Origin: Mediterranea sp. (in: CFB group bacteria)
GTDB lineage: Bacteria; Bacteroidota; Bacteroidia; Bacteroidales; Bacteroidaceae
Assembly: GCA_031261785.1 (NCBI GenBank)
Contig: JAISIZ010000087.1
Coordinates: 1-44,049, forward strand
DNA length: 44,049 nt
Reading direction: 5' to 3'
The position numbers were made by a program, and so were the translations under genes. The notes below the pieces were generated by a model. It searched no databases. It worked only from the letters and a program-made list of their open reading frames with translations, and was not told the DNA's origin. Within the stretch, counting starts at the first letter, position 1; each line of letters starts with the position of its first letter. Shown here piece after piece: positions 34,876 through 43,018 of the stretch.

Positions 34876-36015
34876 AACAATTCCTATGCCAGAGTGGTCG
34901 TTGAGCGTAATTTTTCCTTTTACGACCTCCATTCCGACAAATCGGTCGTTGGAAATGAGCAAGTTACCATCCAAGTCGGCGAAGTCTGCCAAAGGTGACA
35001 GCTGGGCGGCGGCGGATACGGCGCAGGAGGTCTCCGTCATGCAGCCCAGCATGGCTCTCATGCCTAAGGCGTGCGCCACGGTGACCATCTTTCGGGCTTC
35101 GCGCATGCCGGTACACTTCATCAGCTTGATGTTGATGCCGCTGAAGGCTCCCTTCAACGCCGGCACGTCGGCCAGCCGTTGCAAGGATTCGTCGGCGAAG
35201 ATGGGGAGGGGGCTGTGTTGGGTGATCCATGCGCTGTCGTCCAGCCGTTCTTTGGAGAGTGGTTGTTCCACCATGACCACTCCTTGCTCCTTGAGCCAAT
35301 GGATCATGTCGAGCGCCTGTTGCCGGTCGGTCCAGCCTTGGTTGGCGTCTACGGCGATGGGGAGGTCGGTCACCGAGCGGATGGTCTCTATCATTTCCTT
35401 GTCGTTGTCGCGTCCCAGCTTCACCTTGAGGATGTTGAACAATCCCTCGCACTCTTTCGTCTTGGCGCGCACCACCTCGGGCGTGTCGATGCCTATGGTG
35501 AAGGTGGTCGATGGGGCTTTCGCCTTGTCCAATCCCCAGATTCGGTACCAGGGGGCGCCGAGCAGCTTGCCCACCAGGTCGTGCAGGGCGATGTCCACAG
35601 CCGCCTTGGCCGCCGTGTCGCGGGGCGAGAGGCTGTCGACGTAGCCCAGGATCTCTTCCAGCTGGAACGGGTCGGCGAATTGCCCGAGGTCTACCCGGCT
35701 TAGGAACGCCATCACGCTCTCCGTCGTCTCGCCCAGATAGGGGGGCATGGAGGCTTCGCCATATCCGGTCAGCCCTTCGTACGCGATTTCCACTTGCACG
35801 TCGGGCGTGGTGGTCCGCGAATAAGAGGCTACGGTGAACACGTGTCGCAGCCGCAGCTCATAAGGGAAGAAAGTCATCTTCATCCGTCCGCCCCCGCCTC
35901 GGTTGATGGCGAATCCTGCGGTTGATGGCTCGCCGGCCAGATTCTGCCCCGCCACGGCAGCGGGCGCCAATGCGGCCAGGGCCGCCGTTTTCAGAAAAGT
36001 TCTTCGGTTTTGCAT
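34867..36015 (-). CDS. Tat-exported dipeptide (L-Ala-D/L-Glu) epimerase
   Basis: This is an enolase-superfamily enzyme of the muconate-lactonising subgroup. The N-terminus has a twin-arginine signal (NRRTFLKTAALAALAP), so it is folded before export. The barrel has the KxK base in LKVKLGR, metal ligands in AVDANQGW, MVEQPL and FADESL, and the opposite Lys in INIKLMK. These match dipeptide epimerases that convert L-Ala-D-Glu to L-Ala-L-Glu, a peptidoglycan breakdown product. The neighbouring NlpC/P60 endopeptidase on the same strand would release that dipeptide. Length 382 includes about 45 residues of leader and linker. Substrate is inferred from motifs and neighbour. Confidence 0.85.
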   Translation of the reverse strand: MQNRRTFLKTAALAALAPAAVAGQNLAGEPSTAGFAINRGGGGRMKMTFFPYELRLRHVFTVASYSRTTTPDVQVEIAYEGLTGYGEASMPPYLGETTESVMAFLSRVDLGQFADPFQLEEILGYVDSLSPRDTAAKAAVDIALHDLVGKLLGAPWYRIWGLDKAKAPSTTFTIGIDTPEVVRAKTKECEGLFNILKVKLGRDNDKEMIETIRSVTDLPIAVDANQGWTDRQQALDMIHWLKEQGVVMVEQPLSKERLDDSAWITQHSPLPIFADESLQRLADVPALKGAFSGINIKLMKCTGMREARKMVTVAHALGMRAMLGCMTETSCAVSAAAQLSPLADFADLDGNLLISNDRFVGMEVVKGKITLNDHSGIGIVKR

Positions 36016-36033
36016 AAAGCTTTGGAAATTTAA

Positions 36034-36367
36034 GAATTAAGAATGAAGAATTAAGAATGGGCTGCGCGAGGTTTGCAAGTTATTCCTCAAATGTGAATCA
36101 TTTCCCAAATGTGAATCATTCCCCAAGCGCGAGTCATTCTCAAAGTCCTCCCCTCCGCGGAGGGGTGGTGGCCGAAGGTCGGAGGGGAGCAAGAAACGAT
36201 GAGCAAACCTCTTTTAAATAAACAGATCCGCTGCCTCTATTCAGCTCCCCTCCGCCCTCCGGGCACCTCCCCTCCGCGGAGGGGAGGACTTTGAGAATGA
36301 TTCGCGCTTGGGGAATAACTTGGCAACCTCGCGCAGCCCATTCTTCATTCTTCATTCTCAATTCTTC
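36034..36367. repeat. Large imperfect palindromic element (about 330 bp)
   Basis: The left arm (about 36034-36190) and right arm (about 36244-36367) are complementary in segments: GAATTAAGAATGGGCTGCGC, AAGTTATTCC, CCCCAAGCGCGAG, TCATTCTCAAAGTCCTCCCC and CTCCGCGGAGG. The left arm has three tandem 18-bp units (36084-36137), starting TTCCTCAAATGTGAATCA, where the right arm has only one. The inner unit is the GC-rich repeat also seen at 42290. About 50 unrelated bases form the loop. It fills the whole gap between the epimerase gene and the NlpC/P60 gene and contains no gene. Confidence 0.8.
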
Positions 36368-36369
36368 AT

Positions 36370-37359
36370 TCATTGATAATAGGGGTTCTGGTCGGTGGTA
36401 TTCACTTCTTTCTCCTTATTTATATAGGGCAGGAAGCGGGTGGCGAAGAGGAGGCGTCCGGCGTTTTGGGCGTCGTACTCCTTGTCTGCCGGGTCGAGGC
36501 TGCCCACGTGCACGTCGCCCAAGGCGTGAATGAATCGTTTGTCGCCCAGATAGAAGGCCACGTGCGATATGCTCTCTTTCCGTTCCCCGTCGGCTGGTTG
36601 GCCGAAGAAGAGGAGGTCTCCCGGGAGCAGGTTTTCGAAGTTGGCTCCGGTTTCCAGTCGTTTGCCCACCCTGGCTTGTTGCCAGGTATCGCGGGGGATG
36701 ATGATGTCGTGCATCAGGAGTACCGTACGTACGAAGCCACTGCAATCCATGCCTTTCGTCGAAGTGCCTGCCCAGAGGTAGGGGATGCCCGTCAGGGAGC
36801 GAGCGGTGCGTAGTATGCTCCGGGCGTCGTGCCTGAGCGAGGCGCGCCACTGCTTCTCCCTTTGCGCTATCGTGCGGGCGAGGTATCCCTTCCGTCCGTC
36901 GGGATAGCCCACGCGGTAGAATTGTCCCACGTTGCCTTCCCAGCGCAGGCGGCATCCGGCCACTACGTCCGACACTGTTGGCGCCCGCTCGTCGGGCCGG
37001 GAGTGTACCATGCCGTGTATGGCGGTCACCACCACCTTCTCCGCCCGGTTCCAGGCGCGGTATTCGGCTTCCGTCATTGGCGTGATGGTGAGTCGGTGCG
37101 CCCATCCGGTGTAGTCGTCGGGCGTGCGCACCTCGTACCAGCCGTCGTAGCGCAGCACCTCGACGGGCATGCCCATCAGTGCCTGCGTGCTCATGCCCGA
37201 GGTGAATCGTCCCTCCTCGCGCAGGTTGCACACCGACACGCGCACCACCCCGTAGGCTGCTGTCGCCTCCGTCGGCTTGGCGTCCTGTGCCCGCGAGGGC
37301 ATGGCGGCCACCAGGAAGAGCGGGTAAAGGAGGATAAGGATGAGTCTCTTTTTCGTCAT
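36370..37359 (-). CDS. Exported NlpC/P60 endopeptidase (gamma-D-Glu-diamino acid type)
   Basis: The ATG at 37359 gives a good signal peptide (MTKKRLILILLYPLFLVAAM...RAQ). Two SH3-like domains (about 35-190) precede the C40 cysteine peptidase domain (about 195-310). The catalytic Cys is in MDCSGFVRTV, the His in SHVAFYLG, with FIHALGDVHVGS after it. Relatives of this layout cut between D-Glu and the diamino acid of murein peptides that begin with a free L-Ala. Its product L-Ala-D-Glu is the substrate of the neighbouring epimerase, so the pair looks like a murein peptide recycling route. The 18 upstream in-frame codons overlap the promoter and were left out. Confidence 0.88.
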   Translation of the reverse strand: MTKKRLILILLYPLFLVAAMPSRAQDAKPTEATAAYGVVRVSVCNLREEGRFTSGMSTQALMGMPVEVLRYDGWYEVRTPDDYTGWAHRLTITPMTEAEYRAWNRAEKVVVTAIHGMVHSRPDERAPTVSDVVAGCRLRWEGNVGQFYRVGYPDGRKGYLARTIAQREKQWRASLRHDARSILRTARSLTGIPYLWAGTSTKGMDCSGFVRTVLLMHDIIIPRDTWQQARVGKRLETGANFENLLPGDLLFFGQPADGERKESISHVAFYLGDKRFIHALGDVHVGSLDPADKEYDAQNAGRLLFATRFLPYINKEKEVNTTDQNPYYQ

Positions 37360-37382
37360 CGTAAATAGCGATTTAAACGCCG

Positions 37383-37390
37383 TAAAGGTA
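37383..37390 (-). promoter_or_regulatory. Candidate -7 element of the NlpC/P60 gene
   Basis: The minus strand reads TACCTTTA, one mismatch from TAnnTTTG, 24 bases before the chosen ATG. This supports the shorter start. A TTG about 22 bases further upstream may serve as -33. Confidence 0.45.
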
Positions 37391-37458
37391 GGAATTATTC
37401 CTGTTTTCCCCACAATCTTTCGCTAAAACAAAATAAATGGCGTACTTTCGCGCAAAGA

Positions 37459-37795
37459 AAGCAGTTGGCCGGCTTGTCGCGTGCGCGCTTGGCGTGCAGG
37501 AGGAAAGTCCGGGCAACACAGAGCGTCCCACTTCCTAACAGAAAGCTGTCCGCGAGGGTAGAGTAACGTAGAAGAAAAGAACCGCCAACCCGTCGCCCGC
37601 AAGGATGGCGGGAGGTAAGGGTGAGAAGGTGGGGTAAGAGCCTACCGGCCGCGTGGCGACACGTCGGGCCGTACGTCTTGGGAGTTGCAAGGTCATGTAA
37701 ACCGGCGTTATGAGAGCTGCTCGCTCCATGTCGGAGGGTAGACCGCTAAAGCGACGTGGCGACGCGCCGCTCAGATAAATGACAAGCGCCTTATT
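37459..37795 (+). ncRNA. rnpB: RNase P RNA (bacterial class A)
   Basis: The RNA has the universal core GGAGGAAAGTCCGGGC (from 37499), the internal GGGGTAAGAGCCTACCGG (about 37632-37650) and the 3' core CAGATAAATGACAAGCGCC (37772-37790). The 5' GGCTTGTC (from 37471) pairs with 3' GACAAGCGCC to close stem P1. A promoter-like TACTTTCG lies at 37443-37450, so the 5' end is near 37457-37463; the ends given are estimates. It is the catalytic RNA that trims tRNA 5' leaders. Apparent reading frames across it are not genes. Confidence 0.95.
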
Positions 37796-37916
37796 CTATA
37801 CATTAAGGTACAGAACCCGGCTTACAGGCCGACTGCTTTCTTTTTTTGCCGACCGACGAATAGTCTCATATAACTCATACATAGTATATACATCCGAAAT
37901 CCGCCCCGCGACGATC

Positions 37917-39236
37917 ATGAAGAAAAGAATAGCGTATATCTGGAAGTTCCTGACGGACGACATCTGGCGCGTCACCGAAGGAGAGGTGACCAGCGTCACC
38001 TTCTCGTTCTACACCATCGTGAAGACCATCTTCCTTTGCGTCAACAAGTTCGTGAGCGACCGCCTCATGAACAAAGCCTCGGCGCTGACCTATAGCACGC
38101 TGCTGGCCATCGTGCCGCTGTTGGCCATACTTTTCGCCATCGCCCGGGGCTTCGGCTTCGACGAGCTGCTCGAGACGGAGCTTCAGCACAGCTTCGGCGG
38201 CAATTCCGAGGCGGCCGACGTCATCCTCTCCTTCGTGCAGTCGTACCTGTCGCAGACCAAGAGCGGCATCTTCATCGGCGTGGGCCTGGTGCTGTTGCTA
38301 TGGACGGTCATCAGCCTAGTGGGCAACATCGAGGTCACCTTCAACCGCATCTGGGAGGTGAAGAAGGAGCGCTCGATGTATCGCAAGATCACCGACTACT
38401 TCTCCATGCTCCTCATGATGCCCATCTTCATCATCGTCTCCAGCGGATTGAGCATCTACATGAGCACCGCCATGAAGCAGATGGAAGATTTCGTGTTGCT
38501 GGCTCCCGTGCTGAAGTTCCTCATACGTCTCATTCCCTATGCCCTCACCTGGCTGATGTTCACCGGCCTCTACATCTTCATGCCCAACACCAAGGTGAAG
38601 TTCCGCCACGCCTTCGTGGCCGGCGTGCTGGCGGGCAGCGCCTACCAGCTCTTCCAGGTGCTCTACATCAACAGCCAGATGGGCGTGTCGAAGTACAACG
38701 CCATCTATGGCAGCTTCGCCGCGTTGCCCCTCTTCCTGCTCTGGCTCCAGATATCGTGGACCATCTGCCTCTTCGGCGTGCAGCTCACCTACGCGGGCCA
38801 GAACATACAGAGCTTCAGCTTCGACCGCGACACGCGCAACATCAGCCGGCGCTACCGCGACTTCGTCTCCATACTCATCCTTTCGCTCATCGCCAAGCGT
38901 TTCGAGAGAGGCGAGGCTCCCTACACCGCCACCGAGCTGTCCGAGCAGAACCGCATCCCCATCCGCCTCACCAAGCAAGTGCTCTACCAGCTGCAGGAGA
39001 TACAGCTGGCCAGCGAGGTGGTGACCGACGAGAAGAGCGAGGAGATCCGCTACCAACCCGCCATGGACATCAGCCGGATGAGCGTGGGCCTGCTGCTCGA
39101 CAGGCTCGACGCCCACGGCTCCGAGAATTTCAAGATCGACACCACCGACGCCTTCGGCGACGAATGGAACATCTACACCCGCTCCAAGGAAGAATATTAC
39201 AAGAAGACGGGCGAGATCCTGCTGAAGGACCTCTGA
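37917..39236 (+). CDS. YihY/BrkB-family inner-membrane protein
   Basis: This 439-residue protein starts at the ATG at 37917 (MKKRIAYIWKFLTDDIW). The 46 in-frame codons upstream run into the RNase P RNA and are not used. The YihY/virulence factor BrkB domain (about 45-300) has ALTYSTLLAIVPLLAILFAI, LLLWTVISLVGNIEVTFNRI, MNTKVKFRHAFV-like PNTKVKFRHAFVAGV and YGSFAALPLFLLWLQISW. About six helices are predicted. A soluble C-terminal part (about 320-439) looks like a winged-helix segment (FERGEAPYTATELSEQNRIP). The family was once called RNase BN in error; its function remains unsettled. The 3' end abuts a palindromic repeat. Confidence 0.9.
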   Translation: MKKRIAYIWKFLTDDIWRVTEGEVTSVTFSFYTIVKTIFLCVNKFVSDRLMNKASALTYSTLLAIVPLLAILFAIARGFGFDELLETELQHSFGGNSEAADVILSFVQSYLSQTKSGIFIGVGLVLLLWTVISLVGNIEVTFNRIWEVKKERSMYRKITDYFSMLLMMPIFIIVSSGLSIYMSTAMKQMEDFVLLAPVLKFLIRLIPYALTWLMFTGLYIFMPNTKVKFRHAFVAGVLAGSAYQLFQVLYINSQMGVSKYNAIYGSFAALPLFLLWLQISWTICLFGVQLTYAGQNIQSFSFDRDTRNISRRYRDFVSILILSLIAKRFERGEAPYTATELSEQNRIPIRLTKQVLYQLQEIQLASEVVTDEKSEEIRYQPAMDISRMSVGLLLDRLDAHGSENFKIDTTDAFGDEWNIYTRSKEEYYKKTGEILLKDL

Positions 39237-39238
39237 TT

Positions 39239-39381
39239 TAGTGATTAGTGGGGAGGAAACCACAGAGGACACAGAGTTGCACAGAGTTCTTAAGCTTGGT
39301 CTGCCATGGAAAAAGGCGGAAATACAAGTTAAAAACTCTGTGCAACTCTGTGTCCTCTGTGGTTTCCTCCCACTAATCACC
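39239..39381. repeat. Long inverted repeat after the YihY gene
   Basis: The left arm 39241-39288 and right arm 39334-39381 are complementary over about 48 bases with few mismatches. They include GGAGGAAACCACAGAGGAC and its complement, and ACAGAGTTGCACAGAGTT and its complement. The 45-base loop is unrelated sequence. The outer GTGATTAGTG/CACTAATCAC word recalls the repeat at 11873-11930. It probably ends transcription and belongs to the dispersed palindrome family. Confidence 0.8.
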
Positions 39382-39412
39382 AATCACTAATCGAAAGTCC
39401 GGAAATTAATCG

Positions 39413-39420
39413 TATCTTCG
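39413..39420 (+). promoter_or_regulatory. Candidate -7 element of the kinase/regulator operon
   Basis: TATCTTCG is one mismatch from TAnnTTTG, 78 bases before the kinase ATG. No clear -33 is seen. Confidence 0.45.
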
Positions 39421-39497
39421 CGTAACGTCGTTTTCCGGACCGCTTCCGGAGCCGACGAGAGGATTGTACGAGGGAAAAAAACGAAAATGTTACGATT

Positions 39498-41501
39498 ATG
39501 AGGCTATTCTTTCCTGTTCTTCTTGGACTGTCGCTTGCCGGTGCTTACCCGGCGTCCGCACAGTCGCCCGACCGGCGCGAATGCGACATCGATTCGCTCG
39601 AGAACGTGTTGCGCGTCCATCCGCCCGAAGGCGCCCGGTTGCTGCGAATCCACCACGACCTGAGCTGGTGCTACCTCTATGCCGACGACTACGGGAACAT
39701 GATTCGCCATTCGCGCGAGGGAATCGCGCTGGCCGAGGCGATGGACAGCCTGTACGTCGCCGCCGACCTTTACAACAACCTCGGCGTGGCCTACGACTAC
39801 GCGAGCAAACCCGATTCGGCCATGCGCTGTTTCGACAAAGCCCTCGCCATCATCGCCTCGATAGCGCGGGGAAGCGAGGAGCCGCCCGTGCGGGCGGAGA
39901 GGATCAAGGCCTTCGTTTACGGCAGCATCGCCAACCTGCATAGCATCCAGGGCAAGACGAACGACGCCCTCGAATACTATTTCAAGGCGTTGGCGTTGTT
40001 CGAGCGCCACGGGGAGACCTACGAGGTGGCCAACGTGCTCGGCAATATCGGAATCACCTATTACGACATTGAGAACTACAAGCAGGCGGAAACCTACCTC
40101 GCGCGCAAGGAGCGGATCTGCCGCGAGAACGGCTACGCCACCAATCTCGCCCATGCCCTGACGGCGCTAAGCCCCATCTACGAGCAGAAACGAGAATATG
40201 CCAAGGCCATCTCGGCCGCCGAGGAGGCACTCGCCATCCTCGAGCGTCACGACACCAACCCCGCCGACGCGATGGTTTGCCACATCTGCCTCTCGGCGGC
40301 CTACCTCAAGGGCCATGGCGACGACGCCAAGGCGATGGAGTACGCCACGCTCGCCCTGGCCGAGGCGAGGGCGCTCGACATCCCGCTCGAGGTGAGCCAC
40401 GTGCTCATGCAGCAGGCCGAGATCCTCCTCTTCCGCAAGCAGTACGCCGAAGCCGAGCGCCTCGCCCTCGAGGCGCTCGCCACCGACTCCACCCACCTCT
40501 CGGCCAAGCAGAATCTGTACGAGTACGTCGCCAAGGCGAATATCGGTCTGGGCAACCGCGAGAAGGCGCTCGACTATTTCGACCGCTTCAAGCGGCTGCA
40601 GGCGAGCTACGCCAACGACAACTTCCAGAAGCAGCTCTCCGAGATGGAGGTGAAGTACGAGACGGAGAAGAAGGAGATACGCATCGCCGACCTCGAGCGA
40701 GAGCGGCGGCTCACCACGTGGCTGGCCATCGTCGCCGGCGGATTGTTGCTCATGGCTCTGGCCACGCTGTTCTTCCTCTGGCGTTGGACGGTGCAGAAGC
40801 GGCGCCTGTCGGAACAGAAGGTCAGGCAGCTCGAGCAAGAGCGCCGATTGGTAGCCACGCAAGCCCTGCTCGACGGCGAGGTGCAGGAGCGTGCCCGCCT
40901 GGCCCGCGACCTGCACGACGGCCTGGGCGGCATGCTCACCGGCGTCGGGTTCAACCTCGAGGCGCTCCGGAACAGCGCCTCACTCGGAGCCGACGAAGCC
41001 TCGTTCCTCCGGAAGGCCCGGCAAATACTCGACGAGTCGATAGTCGAGATGCGCCGCGTGGCGCATCACCTGGCACCCGAGTCGCTCTCGCGGTCCGGGC
41101 TGAAGGCCGCGTTGGGCGATTTCTGCGCCGCCCTGCCCAATGTCGGATTTTCGTGGTACGGCGATGAGGAACGCCTCGAGCCGAAGCTGGAGGCGATGGT
41201 CTACCGCACCGCGCACGAGCTGGTGAACAACGCCCTGAAGCACGCGGCGGCGGACAGCATCGCCCTGAGCGTGATGCGCGACGACGACTACATCGCCTTC
41301 ACCGTGTTCGACGACGGCCGCGGCTTCGACCCCCAATCCACCACCTCCGGCATGGGCTTGCGCAACATACGTACCCGTGTCGACTCGTTCGGCGGCGTGC
41401 TGCGCCTCGAATCGACGCCGGGCGGAGGCACGGAGGTCAACGTCGAGCTGAAAATAAGTAAACCACAACCTGAAACGCCAACCCATGAACCCAACCGATA
41501 A
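39498..41501 (+). CDS. TPR-sensor histidine kinase (NarX/DesK class)
   Basis: A signal peptide (about 1-22, ending PASAQ) precedes a periplasmic array of tetratricopeptide repeats (about 25-370, for example LYNNLGVAYDYASKPDSAMR and VLGNIGITYYDIENYKQAET). A coiled coil and one membrane helix (about 412-435, WLAIVAGGLLLMALATLFFL) follow. The kinase core has the HisKA_3 box RLARDLHDGLGGML with phospho-acceptor H473, then HATPase motifs AHELVNNALKHA, FDDGRGFDP and GMGLRNIRTRV. It should phosphorylate the response regulator encoded by the next gene, which overlaps by 17 bases. The signal sensed is unknown. Confidence 0.92.
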   Translation: MRLFFPVLLGLSLAGAYPASAQSPDRRECDIDSLENVLRVHPPEGARLLRIHHDLSWCYLYADDYGNMIRHSREGIALAEAMDSLYVAADLYNNLGVAYDYASKPDSAMRCFDKALAIIASIARGSEEPPVRAERIKAFVYGSIANLHSIQGKTNDALEYYFKALALFERHGETYEVANVLGNIGITYYDIENYKQAETYLARKERICRENGYATNLAHALTALSPIYEQKREYAKAISAAEEALAILERHDTNPADAMVCHICLSAAYLKGHGDDAKAMEYATLALAEARALDIPLEVSHVLMQQAEILLFRKQYAEAERLALEALATDSTHLSAKQNLYEYVAKANIGLGNREKALDYFDRFKRLQASYANDNFQKQLSEMEVKYETEKKEIRIADLERERRLTTWLAIVAGGLLLMALATLFFLWRWTVQKRRLSEQKVRQLEQERRLVATQALLDGEVQERARLARDLHDGLGGMLTGVGFNLEALRNSASLGADEASFLRKARQILDESIVEMRRVAHHLAPESLSRSGLKAALGDFCAALPNVGFSWYGDEERLEPKLEAMVYRTAHELVNNALKHAAADSIALSVMRDDDYIAFTVFDDGRGFDPQSTTSGMGLRNIRTRVDSFGGVLRLESTPGGGTEVNVELKISKPQPETPTHEPNR

Positions 41502-42117
41502 TCATTCCATCCGCGTGGCGATGGTCGACGACCACCGCGTCGTCATCGATTCCCTGGCAGAGATCATCGCCAAGGCCGACGGCATCGTCGTGACGGCCCG
41601 GGCCTACAACCTCGCCGACTGCCGCAAGCTGCTCGACACCGCCCCTCCCGACGTGTTGCTGCTCGACGTGAGCCTGCCCGACGGCAACGGCATCGACATC
41701 TGTCACGAAATCCGCGAACGCTACCCCGACGTAAGGATACTGATGCTCACCAGCTATGCCGAACGCAACGTCATCGGCCGCGCGCTCGACGGAGGGGCGC
41801 ACGGCTACGTGCTGAAGAACGCCAGCGCCGAAGAGGTCGTCGAGGGTATCCGAACCGTGGCCGCCGGCCGGCAATTCCTTTGTGGGCAGGCCGCCAAGCT
41901 GTTCAAGCCAAGGTCGTGGCAACCCGTCGTCCTATCGCCCAAGGAGCGCGAGGTGCTCAGGCTGATCGTAGACGGACTGACCATCAAGGAAATCGCCGAC
42001 AAACTATGCCTCGGCTTCGAGACCGTACGCAGCTACCACAAATACCTGCACCTGAAACTCGGCGTCCACAACACCGCGCAATTAGTGCGAATGGCTATCG
42101 AGCAGAAGTTAGTGTGA
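41485..42117 (+). CDS. LuxR/NarL-family response regulator
   Basis: The N-terminal receiver domain (about 6-122) has VAMVDDHRVV with the acidic pocket, phospho-acceptor D61 in LLLDVSLPDG, LTSYAE and KNASAEE. The C-terminal LuxR helix-turn-helix (about 148-205) reads LSPKEREVLRLIVDGLTIKE and CLGFETVRSYHKYL. It is the partner of the overlapping upstream kinase and binds DNA when phosphorylated. Its targets cannot be read from the window; no downstream gene is present. The 210 residues are typical. Confidence 0.93.
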   Translation: MNPTDNHSIRVAMVDDHRVVIDSLAEIIAKADGIVVTARAYNLADCRKLLDTAPPDVLLLDVSLPDGNGIDICHEIRERYPDVRILMLTSYAERNVIGRALDGGAHGYVLKNASAEEVVEGIRTVAAGRQFLCGQAAKLFKPRSWQPVVLSPKEREVLRLIVDGLTIKEIADKLCLGFETVRSYHKYLHLKLGVHNTAQLVRMAIEQKLV

Positions 42118-42196
42118 AATGGAAAAAAGGGGCGCTGACTGGCCCGAAAGGGGTAAGCGGTACTTCTGAATGGAAGCATGATTACCCGTTGTTCTC

Positions 42197-42227
42197 TTGT
42201 CAAGTACGGAAATGTTGTCTACATTTG
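42197..42227 (+). promoter_or_regulatory. Well-formed promoter with no gene downstream
   Basis: TTGT at 42197-42200 and TACATTTG at 42220-42227 (full match to TAnnTTTG) are 19 bases apart, the expected spacing. Downstream lie only the GC-rich repeat at 42290 and short frames. It may be the leftover of a lost gene or drive a small RNA. Positions 42337-42609 are AT-rich with no gene that I can support. Confidence 0.5.
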
Positions 42228-42289
42228 TGCCCAATACCATTAATCAAAAATAGATCTTGTTATGACAGATCCGCGAGGGGTAACTCTGA

Positions 42290-42336
42290 GTCCTCCCTTC
42301 CAGCGGAGGGGAGGTGCCCGGAGGGCGGAGGGGAGG
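42290..42336 (+). repeat. GC-rich dispersed repeat unit
   Basis: This copy contains AGCGGAGGGGAGGTGCCC and GGAGGGCGGAGGGGAGG. It matches the reverse complement of 36245-36290 at all but about two or three positions. It is partly palindromic. Similar GGAGGGG-rich units are common between genes in Bacteroidota, from general knowledge. Confidence 0.75.
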
Positions 42337-42609
42337 GAAAATAATAAATCCGCCGCTGATGATTTATAGGTGAAATTGGTATAACAATCAACTAAAATCA
42401 GGCCTTGATACTGACCAAAACACAAACTTGCCGGTAGCGGCTAAGTCCGCTTTGGGAATTCGGGTCTCATTCGTATCTACTTTCTGTTTGATTTTCGCGT
42501 CTGTTTTTGTTTTTTAGTGAATATGCTTGCGCAAATCCGGGGTTAATAATTGTTTTCAAGGAATAGGACGCAAACGAATCACTTTGTGTTTTCATTAGCC
42601 AGAGATTAT

Positions 42610-43018
42610 CCTCCGTCAGAAAAAAACGAACATTTCCGCTGAGAAAAAGTCCTCCGTCAGAAAAAAACGAACATTTCCGCTGAGAAAAAGTCCTCCGTCG
42701 GAAAAAAACGATCATTTCCGCTGAGAAAAAGTCCTCCGTCGGAAAAAAACGATCATTTCCGCTGAGAAAAAGTCCTCCGTCAGAAAAAAACGACCATTTC
42801 CTCTGAGAAAAAGTCCTCCGTCGGAAAAAAACGATCATTTCTTCTGAGAAAAAGTCCTCCGTCGGAAAAAAACGATCATTTCCGCTGAGAAAAAGTCCTC
42901 CGTCGGAAAAAAACGACCATTTCTTCTGAGAAAAAGTGCTCCGTCGGAAAAAACGATCATTTCCTCTGGGAAAAAGTCCTCCGTCGGAAAAAAACGACCA
43001 TTTCCGCTGAGAAAAAGT
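42610..43018. repeat. Ten tandem copies of a 41-bp repeat
   Basis: Each unit starts CCTCCGTCGGAAAAAAACGA and continues with a near-constant second half TCATTTCCGCTGAGAAAAAGT. Nine copies are 41 bp; the ninth in order is 40 bp. Differences cluster at three places: GTCAG or GTCGG, CGAACAT/CGATCAT/CGACCAT, and TTCCGCT/TTCCTCT/TTCTTCT. A degraded copy follows at 43019-43075. Each unit has an A7 and an A5 tract about 18 and 23 bp apart by turns. Frames across it shift every unit because 41 is not a multiple of three, so it is not coding. From 43076 to 43392 I see no gene, only short inverted repeats (AAATGGCA at 43148 with TGCCATTT at 43183). Confidence 0.9.

Noticed and set aside
37779..37916. 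Upstream extension of the YihY gene
   Set aside because: It would begin inside the RNase P RNA and gives no family-like residues; the ATG at 37917 starts the conserved protein.
42467..42838. Minus-strand open frame through the 41-bp repeats
   Set aside because: The unit length is not a multiple of three and the frame is open only because the repeat lacks stops; there is no start context or similarity.
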